DNA of 64,000 nucleotides from Paracraurococcus sp042666655 (GTDB taxonomy: Bacteria; Pseudomonadota; Alphaproteobacteria; Acetobacterales; Acetobacteraceae), in NCBI RefSeq assembly GCF_042666655.1, contig NZ_JBHTDE010000015.1, positions 1 to 64,000 on the forward strand, in the 5' to 3' direction. The notes under the pieces were generated by a model. The model worked only from the letters and a program-made list of their open reading frames with translations, was not told the origin of the DNA and did not search any database. The translations under genes and the position numbers were made by a program. Shown here piece by piece: positions 35,425 through 43,704 of this stretch (position 1 is its first letter; every line of letters starts with the position of its first letter).

Positions 35425-35530
35425 TGTCACATTTCCTGAATGCTGTCGTACGGAAGGCAGGGATTCCAGTGGCTTCGGCATGCCCTGATCCTTGTCGAAT
35501 TGCCTTTCTCCATGTCGTCCGTGCCCGATA
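35425..35530. repeat. Left transposon end with repeated TGTCG motifs
   Basis: The outermost repeat starts TGTCACATTTCCTGA. Further inward TGTCG recurs (TGTCGTACGG, TGTCGAATTG, TGTCGTCCGT and, just beyond, TGTCGTCTTC) with spacing of about 20-40 bases, as expected for an array of transposase binding sites in Tn7/Tn5053-like ends. Confidence 0.7.
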
Positions 35531-35552
35531 GCGTGTCGTCTTCGCCGCACGG

Positions 35553-37250
35553 GTGGTCACCATGGCCAGGGGCGGGGGTGAGACGGTCCGGTGTCCGCTC
35601 GACGTTCCCCAGGCGGACTGGCAGCGCGCTGTCGGCCGTGCGCGGGTGATCCGGCCGCTCGCGGCGGCGCCCCGGGTATCGCAAGCCATGCTGCTGCGGG
35701 CAGCCGCCGAGCTCGATCTCGGGGTGCGGCAGATCCAGCGATTGCTGCGCGCCTGGCGGGCGGAGCCGGTGGCAACCACGCTTCTGTTCGTCCGCCCGGG
35801 CGTTGCCCGCGGTACGCACCGCCTGCCGGCGGCGGTGGATGGCGTGATGGAGCGGGCGATCGATGGCTTCTACAAGACGCGCGAGCGGCCGCGCCTGACG
35901 GCGCTGCTGCGGCAGGTGCGCCACGACTGCCGCGCTGGCGGGCTGCCGCCACCCTCCATGAAGGCGCTGCGGGCGCGGGTATCGGCGCGACAGTTGCGCG
36001 ACCTGGTCCGCGCCCGCGAGGGCGGCGCCGTGGCGCGGGATCGCCTCGCGCCGGCGACCGGCCACCTGCAGGCCGAAGGGCCGCTCGGGCTCGTGCAGGT
36101 GGACCACACGCTGGTCGACGTACACGTCGTCGACGACACCCTGCGCCAGCCGATCGGCCGTCCCTGGCTGACGCTCGTGCTCGACGTGCATACGCGCTGC
36201 GTCCTGGGCCTGCTGCTGGCGCTCGACCCGCCGTCCTCCACCGCGGTGGCGCTCGCCCTCACCCACGCCGTCCTGCCGAAGGAGGCCTGGCTCGAGGCAC
36301 GGGCTCTTACCTTGGCCTGGCCGATGCGCGGCCTGCCGGGCACGGTCCACCTCGACAACGCGCCGGAGTTCCACGCCCGCGCGCTGAGCCTCGGTTGCGA
36401 GCAGCACGGCATCGCACTCGACTACCGCCCGCCTGCAACGCCGCGCTATGGCGGCCACATTGAGCGGCTGACGGGCACGCTGATGGATCGGCTGCACGCC
36501 CTGCCGGGCACCGCCTTTTCCTCGACTGCCGAGCGCGGCGACTACCCTGCGGAGGCGAGGGCCGTGCTGACGCTGCGCGAGCTGGAGCGGTACATCGCGC
36601 TCGAGGTGGTCGGCCCCTACCACAATGACGTGCACGCCGGCCTTGGCCAGCCGCCAGCGGCCGCCTGGGCCGCGGCGCTGGCGGCAGGCTGGCAGCCGCG
36701 CGCGCCGACCGAGCCAGGGCGCTTCGCGGTCGACTTCCTGCCCTTCGCCGAGCGGGCGGTCGGGCGGGAGGGTTTGCGGCTGTTCGGGATCCACTATTTC
36801 GACGGCGCGCTGGCGGCGCTCATCGGCACGCGGACCCGGCTGCGGGTGCGCTACGACCCGCGCGACCTCAGCGCCATCTTTGCCGAGATGCCGCAGGGCG
36901 GCCCGCTCCGGGTGCCCTACGCCGATCTGGCACGGCCGCCGATCAGCCTCTGGGAGCACCGTGCCGCCACCCGGCGGCTGCGCGCCGAGGGCCGGCGCAT
37001 GGTGGATGAGGACGCGATCTTTGCCGCGGTCGCAGAGCAGCGCCGCACCGTCGCCGAGGCCTGCGCGGCCAGCAAGGCGGCCCGGCGGTCGGCGGCACGC
37101 ACTGCCGAGGCCCGCCGGATGCCGGTCGTACCGGCCGTCGCGGGATCGGCAGGTCCCGCCCGATCACATGAGGCACCCGCCGAGCCGGAGGAGGCCCGCG
37201 TGCCGATGCCGACGGACGAGGACATCGCCGCCTCGGAGTTCCTGACATGA
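35553..37250 (+). CDS. tniA: TniA transposase (DDE)
   Basis: A 565-residue DDE transposase of the Mu/Tn7-TnsB/TniA class, which cuts and joins the transposon ends. An N-terminal helix-turn-helix region (MLLRAAAELDLGVRQIQRLL) precedes the rve catalytic core: VQVDHTLVDVHV (Asp near 183), TVHLDNAPEFHARAL (Asp near 268) and RYGGHIERLTGTLMDRLH (Glu near 303), giving the typical D-35-E spacing. The C-terminal beta domain is followed by an alanine/arginine-rich tail that may contact TniB. The GTG at 35553 or the ATG three codons later can start it. It overlaps tniB by four bases. Confidence 0.93.
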   Translation: MVTMARGGGETVRCPLDVPQADWQRAVGRARVIRPLAAAPRVSQAMLLRAAAELDLGVRQIQRLLRAWRAEPVATTLLFVRPGVARGTHRLPAAVDGVMERAIDGFYKTRERPRLTALLRQVRHDCRAGGLPPPSMKALRARVSARQLRDLVRAREGGAVARDRLAPATGHLQAEGPLGLVQVDHTLVDVHVVDDTLRQPIGRPWLTLVLDVHTRCVLGLLLALDPPSSTAVALALTHAVLPKEAWLEARALTLAWPMRGLPGTVHLDNAPEFHARALSLGCEQHGIALDYRPPATPRYGGHIERLTGTLMDRLHALPGTAFSSTAERGDYPAEARAVLTLRELERYIALEVVGPYHNDVHAGLGQPPAAAWAAALAAGWQPRAPTEPGRFAVDFLPFAERAVGREGLRLFGIHYFDGALAALIGTRTRLRVRYDPRDLSAIFAEMPQGGPLRVPYADLARPPISLWEHRAATRRLRAEGRRMVDEDAIFAAVAEQRRTVAEACAASKAARRSAARTAEARRMPVVPAVAGSAGPARSHEAPAEPEEARVPMPTDEDIAASEFLT

Positions 37251-38185
37251 ATGGCGGGGCCTATGCCCACCTGCACCCGGAGGTCCGAGCCGTTGCCGAC
37301 CTGCCGGACGAGCAGCGGATCGAGTGCATTCGTGCCGAACGCTGGATCACCCATTCGATGGCAGCAACGGCGCTCGCGCTGCTGCAGGAGGTGCTGGAGC
37401 AGCCGCCTCGGGAGCGGATGGAGAACGTCCTCCTCCTGGCGGAATCCGGCATGGGCAAGACCAGCCTCATCCGCAAGTTCGAGCGCGCCAAAGCCGCCCC
37501 TGGGCGCGACGGCGCAGGCGCGCGGCGGATGCCGGTCGTGACCGTGCTGATGCCGCCCGAGCCCACCGAGCACGACTTCTTCGGGCAGGTGCTGGCGGCG
37601 CTCGGGGCACCGCCGACCACGGCGCGCCCGGTCGGCCGGACCGTCTCCTCGCGCCGCGACGTCGCCTGCCGGCTGCTGCGGGAGGTGGGGGCCCGCGTGC
37701 TGGTGGTGGACGAGATCAACTCGGTGCTCGCCGGTACGCCGCGCCAGCAGCGCCTGTTCCTGCAACTGCTGCGCTTCCTGTCGAACGAGCTGCGCGTCGG
37801 GCTGGTCTGCACCGGCATCCCCGAGGCGCGGCACGCGCTGCTATCGGATCCGCAGCTGCGCAGCCGGTTCGGCGAGCACGAGATGCCGCCCTGGGCTGCC
37901 GGGCCGGAGCTGCAGCGCTTCGTCAACCGGCTGGTCCAGGGCCTGCCGCTGCGCCAGCCCTCCGCCATCGACTCGCCGCGCCTGTGTCGGCTGCTGGCCG
38001 AACGGGCCGGCGGCATCACGCTGCACATCCGTCGTGCCCTCGAGCGCGCCGCGATCGCGGCCGTCCGCTCGGGCGAGGAGCAGATCACCGCCGCCGCGCT
38101 CGAGGCGCCGGCGGTGTGGGGCAGCGCCCCCATTGCCGCAACAAGCCAGCGGCCACGGCTCCCTCACACTCCAGGCCCCATCTGA
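37247..38185 (+). CDS. tniB: TniB AAA ATPase, transposition regulator
   Basis: A 312-residue AAA+ ATPase, the TnsC/MuB-like target-selection partner of TniA. Walker A is in LLAESGMGKTSLIRKFERA (about residue 64-75), Walker B in RVLVVDEINSVLAGTPRQQR (about 150), and VGLVCTGIPEARHAL marks the sensor region. The start ATG overlaps the tniA stop (ATGA), indicating coupled translation. TniB hydrolyses ATP to find target DNA and to stimulate TniA. The length fits the family. Confidence 0.92.
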   Translation: MNGGAYAHLHPEVRAVADLPDEQRIECIRAERWITHSMAATALALLQEVLEQPPRERMENVLLLAESGMGKTSLIRKFERAKAAPGRDGAGARRMPVVTVLMPPEPTEHDFFGQVLAALGAPPTTARPVGRTVSSRRDVACRLLREVGARVLVVDEINSVLAGTPRQQRLFLQLLRFLSNELRVGLVCTGIPEARHALLSDPQLRSRFGEHEMPPWAAGPELQRFVNRLVQGLPLRQPSAIDSPRLCRLLAERAGGITLHIRRALERAAIAAVRSGEEQITAAALEAPAVWGSAPIAATSQRPRLPHTPGPI

Positions 38186-38199
38186 CTGGGGCGCCCGGT

Positions 38200-39228
38200 G
38201 TGCCGCCCCTCCCGGTCGCGCCGCCGCCGATGCCCGGCGAGGCCTTCACCTCCTGGCTCGCCCGCCTCGCCGCGCGCTACGACCTCGCGCCCGAGGAACT
38301 CGCCGCGGCGGTGGGTGCGCCGGGACCGATCGGTCCCCTGCAGGACCACGCCGTGCCGGCCGCGCTGGCCCGGACCCTGGCCAGTGCGACCGGGTTAGCT
38401 GCGACGGAGATCGCCGCCCTCGGCCTCTCGACGGCCCTTCCCGCCCTGCCCACCTCCTGGCTGCGCGACCAGCCAGCCTGGTGCCAGGCCTGCCTCGCCG
38501 AGGCGACGAGTCACGCGGGCGAGGTGCACCGTCTCGCCCTGTGGTCGGTCGGCTTCTTCGTGGTCTGCCCCCACCACGGCATGCCGCTGCGCACCGGCGC
38601 AGACTTCGGGGCGTGGTGGAGCGGCGCGCCGTGCTGTGCGCGGCCCGGCATCACCTTCGCCGCGGCACATGGCCGACAGCGGGCCAGCTGCCCGTCCTGC
38701 GGTGCGCGGCACGAACACCGCGCGCCCGATGAGGACAAACCCTCCAGTGCGGGACTGGGCCCAGCCACCGAATTCCAGGCCCTGCTCCTGCGGGCAGCGG
38801 CCGGGGTGACGGCGACCGATGGCTGGAATGCCAGCCTGACGCCTGCCACGACCCTCGCGGTGGCGGCTGATGTCTGCGCCCTCGCTGCCTTCCATGCCGA
38901 GCTGGTCCCGCCCCGCTCCGGCCCGCCGCTGCCTGCGCCGTTCCGGACGGCCTTCGTCCGGTCCGCACCCGAGGATGCCTGGACATCAGGCCGGGTGCCG
39001 CCACACGACGCCCTGCGGCTGCTCGAGACCGCGGCCTGGCTGCTCGACGATGCGCCCGACCAAGGTATCGGCCAGGGGCAGGCGGCGCGGCAGTTACGGC
39101 CACGCTTCCGCGGGCTGCGCGTGCTCCGACTGAGCCTGCCGGTGGCCCACCTGCCGCAGGCCGAGCGCCTCGCGGGGCAATGGCCCGCGACGCTCCGCAC
39201 CGCCTTCTGCCAGGTCGATCGGGACTGA
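38200..39228 (+). CDS. tniQ: TniQ transposition/targeting protein
   Basis: A 342-residue TniQ (TnsD-like) protein. The N terminus has the family block PPLPVAPPPMPGEAFTSWLA followed by RLAARYDLAPEEL, and two zinc-binding pairs are visible: WCQACLAEA, VCPHHGMPLR and CPSCGARHEH. TniQ takes part in choosing the target site and is needed for Tn5053 transposition. The GTG at 38200 was chosen because the conserved N-terminal block starts there; the ATG at 38230 is the alternative. It begins 14 bases after tniB and lies in the same operon. Confidence 0.88.
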   Translation: MPPLPVAPPPMPGEAFTSWLARLAARYDLAPEELAAAVGAPGPIGPLQDHAVPAALARTLASATGLAATEIAALGLSTALPALPTSWLRDQPAWCQACLAEATSHAGEVHRLALWSVGFFVVCPHHGMPLRTGADFGAWWSGAPCCARPGITFAAAHGRQRASCPSCGARHEHRAPDEDKPSSAGLGPATEFQALLLRAAAGVTATDGWNASLTPATTLAVAADVCALAAFHAELVPPRSGPPLPAPFRTAFVRSAPEDAWTSGRVPPHDALRLLETAAWLLDDAPDQGIGQGQAARQLRPRFRGLRVLRLSLPVAHLPQAERLAGQWPATLRTAFCQVDRD

Positions 39229-39376
39229 CCGGGTGCGTGCGGCGGCGGCAGCTGCATTGGGCCTTTGCAACTGCGCCGATGTGCGCCGCTCAACCGTGGT
39301 GCCGCACCGTTTGCGCGGTAGCGGAGGGGATGGCGATGGAGCGGCTCCTGGCCCGTTATCCACCCTGCGACGCCCC

Positions 39377-40540
39377 TCACCCCGCCCCCTCGTCCTCGGC
39401 CGGTCCGCTCCCGGCCCCCCGCGCGAGCCCGGCCCGCACCTTCCGGATCGCCGCGTCGACGGCCTGCATCGCCGCCTCCAGGTCGGCGTAGTCGAAGGCC
39501 CGCCGCTCGAGCGGCCCGGCGCCGGGCAGTGACGCCGGCGGCAGGACCTCGGGCGGCACCTCCACCACGGCCGGCACCTCGCGCGGCCGCCCCCTCCCCC
39601 GCCCGGGCAGCGGCCGGCGTGGCGGCGCCGCGGCCTGCCGCAAGGGCACAAGACCCGCGAGACCGAAGAGGCGGCGGCTGTGGCGGTGCGTCACCTCGAC
39701 CGCGACCTCCAGCCGGACAAACTCGTCGAGGATGGCGCAAGCCGCCTTCACCGACATCGCCAGCGCGGCGGCCAGCGTCGTGGCCGAGACCAGCGGGACG
39801 GCGGCGAGCAGGTCCACCGCCGCGGGGGCACGCGAGGTGCTCCGCCGCCCGGCGGCGACGGCCGTCCGCGCCGCGAGCCATCGCCGCTCCATCTCGATCA
39901 GCAGGTCGAGCGCCGTCCCCGCCTCGGCGGCGATCGCCCGCAGGGTTGTGGGGATCCAGAGCGCCGGCTCCCAGGGCTGGTCGGGCCCGAGCGCGGCCGC
40001 GCCAGTGATCGGCAGCGGGGCGCGGAGCAGGCCCGCCCTGCCCCAGCGCCGCACCAGGGCGGCGCGCAGCGGCGGGCGCGTCCCGCCGCGCTCGAGCCAG
40101 TACCAGGCACCCCAGGCGGCGTCGAGCAGCGGGACGGCATAGGGGCGCTGCCCTTCGAGCCCGGCGAGCGCCACCCGGACAGCCTCCTCGGCGTCCTCGT
40201 CGGGGGCTGCGAGCCAGCCGTGGTAGTCGAGGGCGAGGCGGGCGGCGTCCTGAATCGCGCCCGCGTCCATGATCCGCTCGCTGTCCCGCATGGCCCGCAG
40301 CGGTAAGCCTTCCAGCGCCGCGGCGAGATGCCAGGGATCGATCAGGTGGCCGTCCGCTGCGGCCTGGCGCCGGGCCGCCTCGAGCCGGGTCCGGTGCAGC
40401 AGGGCCGGCAGCAATGGATGCAGGGCGGTGGCGGCATCGAGCCGGGCGACGGCCGCGCTGGCCGCGGCGAGCGCGGCCAGCAGGCCCGGGTCCCCGAGAT
40501 GCGGCGGCGTGTCAGTCCGCCTGCTCGATACCAGCGACAT
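39377..40540 (-). CDS. DUF1612/RHE_PE00001-like HTH protein (transposon passenger)
   Basis: A 387-residue protein similar to plasmid proteins of the RHE_PE00001/DUF1612 type. The N-terminal half is helical with TRLEAARRQAAADGHLIDPW and LAAALEGLPLRAM. The C-terminal part has a winged-helix segment LVSATTLAAALAMSVKAACA followed by ILDEFVRLEVAVEVTHRHSR and RLFGLAGLVPLR, then a basic GRGRGRPRE tail. This suggests DNA binding, possibly a Fic-independent regulator; function is unknown. The ATG at 40540 was chosen because AGAGGGGAGGGG lies just upstream; an in-frame ATG at 40573 exists. It is opposite in direction to the tni genes. Confidence 0.65.
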   Translation of the reverse strand: MSLVSSRRTDTPPHLGDPGLLAALAAASAAVARLDAATALHPLLPALLHRTRLEAARRQAAADGHLIDPWHLAAALEGLPLRAMRDSERIMDAGAIQDAARLALDYHGWLAAPDEDAEEAVRVALAGLEGQRPYAVPLLDAAWGAWYWLERGGTRPPLRAALVRRWGRAGLLRAPLPITGAAALGPDQPWEPALWIPTTLRAIAAEAGTALDLLIEMERRWLAARTAVAAGRRSTSRAPAAVDLLAAVPLVSATTLAAALAMSVKAACAILDEFVRLEVAVEVTHRHSRRLFGLAGLVPLRQAAAPPRRPLPGRGRGRPREVPAVVEVPPEVLPPASLPGAGPLERRAFDYADLEAAMQAVDAAIRKVRAGLARGAGSGPAEDEGAG

Positions 40541-41014
40541 CGGCGAGCCCCCTCCCCTCTGGACCAATTGCATTTACCTTATTCTGCCTTTCGCTTCAAA
40601 ATTGCTTTTATAAAAAGCCGACAGTCGCCCGGGGGCGCCTCCGGCACGACGTCGCGGTTCAGGTCGAGAGCTGCGGCCTAGCCTCGGGGGGCTGCTACCA
40701 CCGCTGGAAATGCGGCCGGACAGGCGCCCTGACGCACGCCAGGGGCGCCCGGGAACGCCGCCGCATGCGCGGCAAAATGCCGGTTCAACAAGCACTTACG
40801 TCGAGGCTTGGCGGGGTGCCCCGGTGCCCTTCCCGGGGCGGCTCGGCCGGTGGCCTGGGCCGGCTTCCATCCGGCCCTTTGGCGCCATGTGCCGAGCGCC
40901 TACTGGGCCCCTGACGGCTGCCGCGTCCGTCCCGACCAGCACCAGGCCAGCGAAGGCGTCTCGGGCAGGTAGACGGCGCGCCTTCTCCCCGGAATTCCGG
41001 TTTTCTGCGCATGA

Positions 41015-41028
41015 CAAACGTTCGTTTG
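41015..41028. promoter_or_regulatory. Dyad upstream of the resolvase gene, candidate res subsite
   Basis: CAAACG-TT-CGTTTG, a perfect six-base inverted repeat, in an AT-richer stretch 52 bases before the resolvase ATG. Serine resolvases of Tn402-type elements bind several dyads directly upstream of their gene, so this is the best candidate for a res subsite or resolvase operator. Confidence 0.45.
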
Positions 41029-41080
41029 CCAGCCACTTCCCTGCGCTGCATAACAGCCGCCCGAACGGCACGGACACACG

Positions 41081-42049
41081 ATGGCGCTGCTGGGCTACGC
41101 GCGGGTCTCAACCCAGGGCCAGGACCTCGAGCCGCAGCTGCGGGCGCTGCGCGCGGCGGGGTGCACCGCGATCTTCGAGGAGAAGGCCTCGGGCACCAGT
41201 CGGGCCCGCCCCGAACTGACGCGGCTCCTCGACCGCCTGCGCCGCGGCGATACCCTGGTGGTGGTCCGCATCGACCGGCTCGCCCGCTCGCTCGCCCATC
41301 TGCTGCAGGTGATCGAGCGCATCCGCGAGGCCGGCGCCCATTTCCGCTCCCTCGGCGACCCGATCGACACCGCCGGCCCGAGCGGGATGCTGGTGCTGCA
41401 GATCATGGGCGCCATCGCCCAGTTCGAGCGCGCCCTCGTCGTCGAGCGCACCAAGGCAGGGCTCGCCGCCGCCCGGGCCCGCGGCCGGGTAGGCGGCAAT
41501 CCCGGCCTGCGGGCACGCGATCCCGCAGTGCTGGGCAAGCTCGCCACCGCGCGCGAGCGGACCCGCCTCGCCGACCTGCTGCCCGGGGCCGACGAATGGC
41601 TCGGCACGGTGCGGCGGCTGCGGCCAGCCACGGCCTGGGAGGAGGTCACCCGGGCCGTCAACGCGGCGCTGCCGCCGGAGCGGCGGCGCTTCACGCGCGA
41701 TCGCCTGGTGCGCGCCGTCCGGCTCTTCGTCCAGGAGGGGCTGGCCGAGCCGGCGCTACTGGAGGGGGCCGCCCGCCGCCCGCGCCGCGATCCGCGGGCG
41801 CGGCGCGCCATGGAACTGGCCGCCTCCTTCCTGCGCGGCCGGCCGAAGGCGACCCTGGCCGAGGTCGGCGCCGAGCTGGCGCGCATGGGCGTGCAGCCGC
41901 GGGGTGGCGGCCCCTGGGCCGCCTCCTCGGTCAAGGCCCTGCTCGACCGCGCCCGCGGTGCTGGCCTGCTCGGGGCGGGCCACGGCCTGCGGCGGCAGCG
42001 CAGGACGTCCCCGGAGGCACGCCGACCGCGTGGGACATCTGGCGCATGA
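41081..42049 (+). CDS. tniR: TniR-type serine resolvase with extended C terminus
   Basis: A 322-residue serine recombinase that resolves cointegrates made during transposition. The catalytic domain is complete: LLGYARVSTQGQDLEPQL (nucleophile Ser-10), EEKASGTSRARPELTRLLD, LVVVRIDRLARSLAHLLQ (catalytic Arg residues), and GAIAQFERALVVERTKAGLA leading to the long helix. Unlike classical TniR (about 200 residues) it has a further ~150 residues (RLRPATAWEEVTRAVNAALP onward) with repeated helix-turn-helix-like blocks, possibly a second DNA-binding region. It has its own promoter region with a dyad. Confidence 0.9.
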   Translation: MALLGYARVSTQGQDLEPQLRALRAAGCTAIFEEKASGTSRARPELTRLLDRLRRGDTLVVVRIDRLARSLAHLLQVIERIREAGAHFRSLGDPIDTAGPSGMLVLQIMGAIAQFERALVVERTKAGLAAARARGRVGGNPGLRARDPAVLGKLATARERTRLADLLPGADEWLGTVRRLRPATAWEEVTRAVNAALPPERRRFTRDRLVRAVRLFVQEGLAEPALLEGAARRPRRDPRARRAMELAASFLRGRPKATLAEVGAELARMGVQPRGGGPWAASSVKALLDRARGAGLLGAGHGLRRQRRTSPEARRPRGTSGA

Positions 42050-42561
42050 GGGGGGAAGCGGCCGCTGCCGTTCAGGCACGATCCCGAGGCTGGCTCCTGA
42101 CGCCTGGGGTTCGGCTCCGCACCTCCTTCTCGCACAGCACCGCACGGGCAGGGCCCAGGCCTCCCCCCGCGCCATCGCCTGGCTCTGGGCCCATCGGGCC
42201 CCTGCCTGGACACTGCGCCACGTCCGGACCCGGCCCATATGCGGCCCAAGCTGGCGGGTGGAGTTCTGGTCGGCCCACTGAACCCCGAAGCCGCTGGTCC
42301 GCCATCTCCGGCAGCGCTACCCGGAGCTCGACCTCGCCCTCGAGGTCGACACCGGCGAGGACGGGATGGCAGGCGATGCCGTCAGCCCAGCCCCGACCAC
42401 GCGCCGCCCCGCGGCACCGGCCCGGGGCAAGCCCAGGGGGCGCCATGGCTGCCGTGGCCGGCAGCAAGCGGCCACGCTGACCACGACACCCCGCACCGTC
42501 GCCAGGTCAGCCGACGACAGCGATCAGGGCACGGATCTTGGGCGAATGCCCTGATTCACGA
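42050..42561. other. Right-end region of the transposon, no clear gene
   Basis: About 500 bases between the resolvase and the right inverted repeat. One short frame contains VRHLRQRYPELDLALEVDTG and could be the residue of a lost passenger gene (42285-42380), but neither a start nor a family is recognised. TGTCG-like repeats occur near the end as at the left side. Confidence 0.35.
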
Positions 42562-42590
42562 CGCGACGACACGAATCAGGAAACACGACA
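42562..42590. repeat. Right inverted repeat of the tni transposon
   Basis: Read on the minus strand it starts TGTCGTGTTTCCTGATTC and continues with TGTCGTCG, matching the left end (TGTC, TTTCCTGA, TGTCGT at the same spacing). CTCGG follows outside. Confidence 0.9.
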
Positions 42591-42623
42591 CTCGGCGTCG
42601 GGCAGCAGGGCGAGTTCGGACAT
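42591..42623 (-). pseudogene. Tyrosine recombinase, first 11 codons
   Basis: Minus-strand ATG at 42623 followed by codons for SELALLPDAE, ending exactly at the transposon right end. Joined across the 5-bp duplication it continues in frame with VARAAGYARQ of the 34.5-35.4 kb fragment, so this is the displaced 5' end of that gene. The original promoter should lie just to the right of this position. Confidence 0.88.
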
Positions 42624-42893
42624 CCGGCGATCTCAACGGCTTGTCGGCAGTGGGGCATGAAATGTGGCAGACGGTCAACACGCTCCAGAAGGCCACTTAT
42701 GGAGCCTGAGCGAAAAGTGCCGGCGATCCTTCCGGAGTTCGGGGAAGCGGGGCTTATCGCGGGTGAGGTGGGCGCCCGGGACACCGCTGGAGAACGGGAG
42801 GCGCGGATGGAGCGTGAGAGGCAGTACGGGGTGAGCCGCCATCAGGCGGAGAAGCGGGGTGCCAAAAAGCAGTCAATCGACCCTTGCAGCTTT

Positions 42894-43169
42894 TCAGCGG
42901 CGTTTACCGTGCCCAGGCTCGCCCTCGGTGACGCTGTCATCCGGTGGCGGACAGATGGTCACCTGGCCGCCCCGGGCATGGAACTCGCTCACCATGCGTG
43001 CGGCCTCGTCCTCGCTGGGCTTGCCGCCTGTTGCTTCGATGCGAGCCCGCTGGGCTGCGATGGTTTGCGATAGCCGAATGCGTTCACGCAGCCTGCCGGC
43101 ACGGTCCGGCCCGCTCTGAGCCTTGCCGTTGTCATCAGTTTTGATGGTTTGGTCAGTGATGTCGTCGTG
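42894..43169 (-). CDS. Small hypothetical protein
   Basis: A 91-residue charged protein (start at MHDDITDQTIKTDDNGKAQ). The middle is helical (RAGRLRERIRLSQTIAAQRA) and is followed by EDEAARMVSEFHARGGQVT. It resembles small cytoplasmic accessory proteins of alphaproteobacterial plasmids, but no function is known. A second hypothetical gene lies about 100 bases upstream in the same direction, so the two may be cotranscribed. Confidence 0.5.
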   Translation of the reverse strand, partial: HDDITDQTIKTDDNGKAQSGPDRAGRLRERIRLSQTIAAQRARIEATGGKPSEDEAARMVSEFHARGGQVTICPPPDDSVTEGEPGHGKRR

Positions 43170-43267
43170 CATTGACCACACCTAACAGGGGCCTGGTCGC
43201 ACCGCGAACCAGATGTCCGAGATCTGACCTCTATGAGACCTTGGGCATCCGACCCGGCCCTGGTGCA

Positions 43268-43675
43268 TCAGCCTGCGCCGGTTCCCTGCATAAGATTGGC
43301 GCCGGTCGAGACCGGTGCCCACAGATCGGCACCCTGGGCCGCAAAGACGGCGTCCGCGACAAAGGCCCGCAGGTCGCGCAGCACGGACCGCAACAGGCTT
43401 GTCTCGGCGAGGCACAAGCCAGCGTCGGTCCCGTCATCCGGTGCAAGGCGGGCGACCAAGACCTCCATCTTGGTCACCAGGCCGGCGAGCGACTGCGACG
43501 GAGCGGCGGCCAAACTGGCGACCGCCTCCAGGCTGCCGGTGCCGACTGCGTCGTCATCGAACCAGGCGTCAATGCCGGGGTCAGCGACGGATGCTTCAGT
43601 CTGGAGCTGCGGCGCATCGTACTGATGCCCCGCAACTGAGGCTCGTATGGCAGAGAAGGGCAGGATGTCAGCCAT
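43268..43675 (-). CDS. Hypothetical protein
   Basis: A 135-residue protein starting MADILPFSAIRASVAGHQYD. It is acidic, with a helix-rich C terminus (LRSVLRDLRAFVADAVFAAQ). No domain is recognised. An ATG nine bases upstream (43684) is the alternative start. It lies just after the response-regulator gene on the same strand with a 20-30 base gap, so it may be part of the same transcript. Confidence 0.45.
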   Translation of the reverse strand: MADILPFSAIRASVAGHQYDAPQLQTEASVADPGIDAWFDDDAVGTGSLEAVASLAAAPSQSLAGLVTKMEVLVARLAPDDGTDAGLCLAETSLLRSVLRDLRAFVADAVFAAQGADLWAPVSTGANLMQGTGAG

Positions 43676-43704
43676 GATTGGCATCCAACGCGGAAAACAG
43701 TGCT

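Larger units (their letters stand above)
35425..42590 (+). mobile_element. Complete Tn5053/Tn402-type (tni) transposon with 5-bp target duplication
   Basis: A 7166-bp element carrying tniA, tniB, tniQ, a DUF1612-like gene and a serine resolvase. Both ends begin TGTC and share TTTCCTGA and TGTCGT (about 19 of 25 positions identical between 35425-35449 and the complement of 42566-42590). The 5 bases outside are CTCGG on both sides (35420-35424 and 42591-42595), the duplication size of this family. Removing element and one duplicate restores an uninterrupted recombinase gene. No antibiotic or metal resistance gene is carried; the only passenger is the DUF1612-like gene. Confidence 0.93.

Noticed and set aside
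42285..42554. Short frame with VRHLRQRYPELDLALEVDTG inside the transposon right end
   Set aside because: No start codon in a sensible place and no family; may be a scrap but cannot be supported as a gene.
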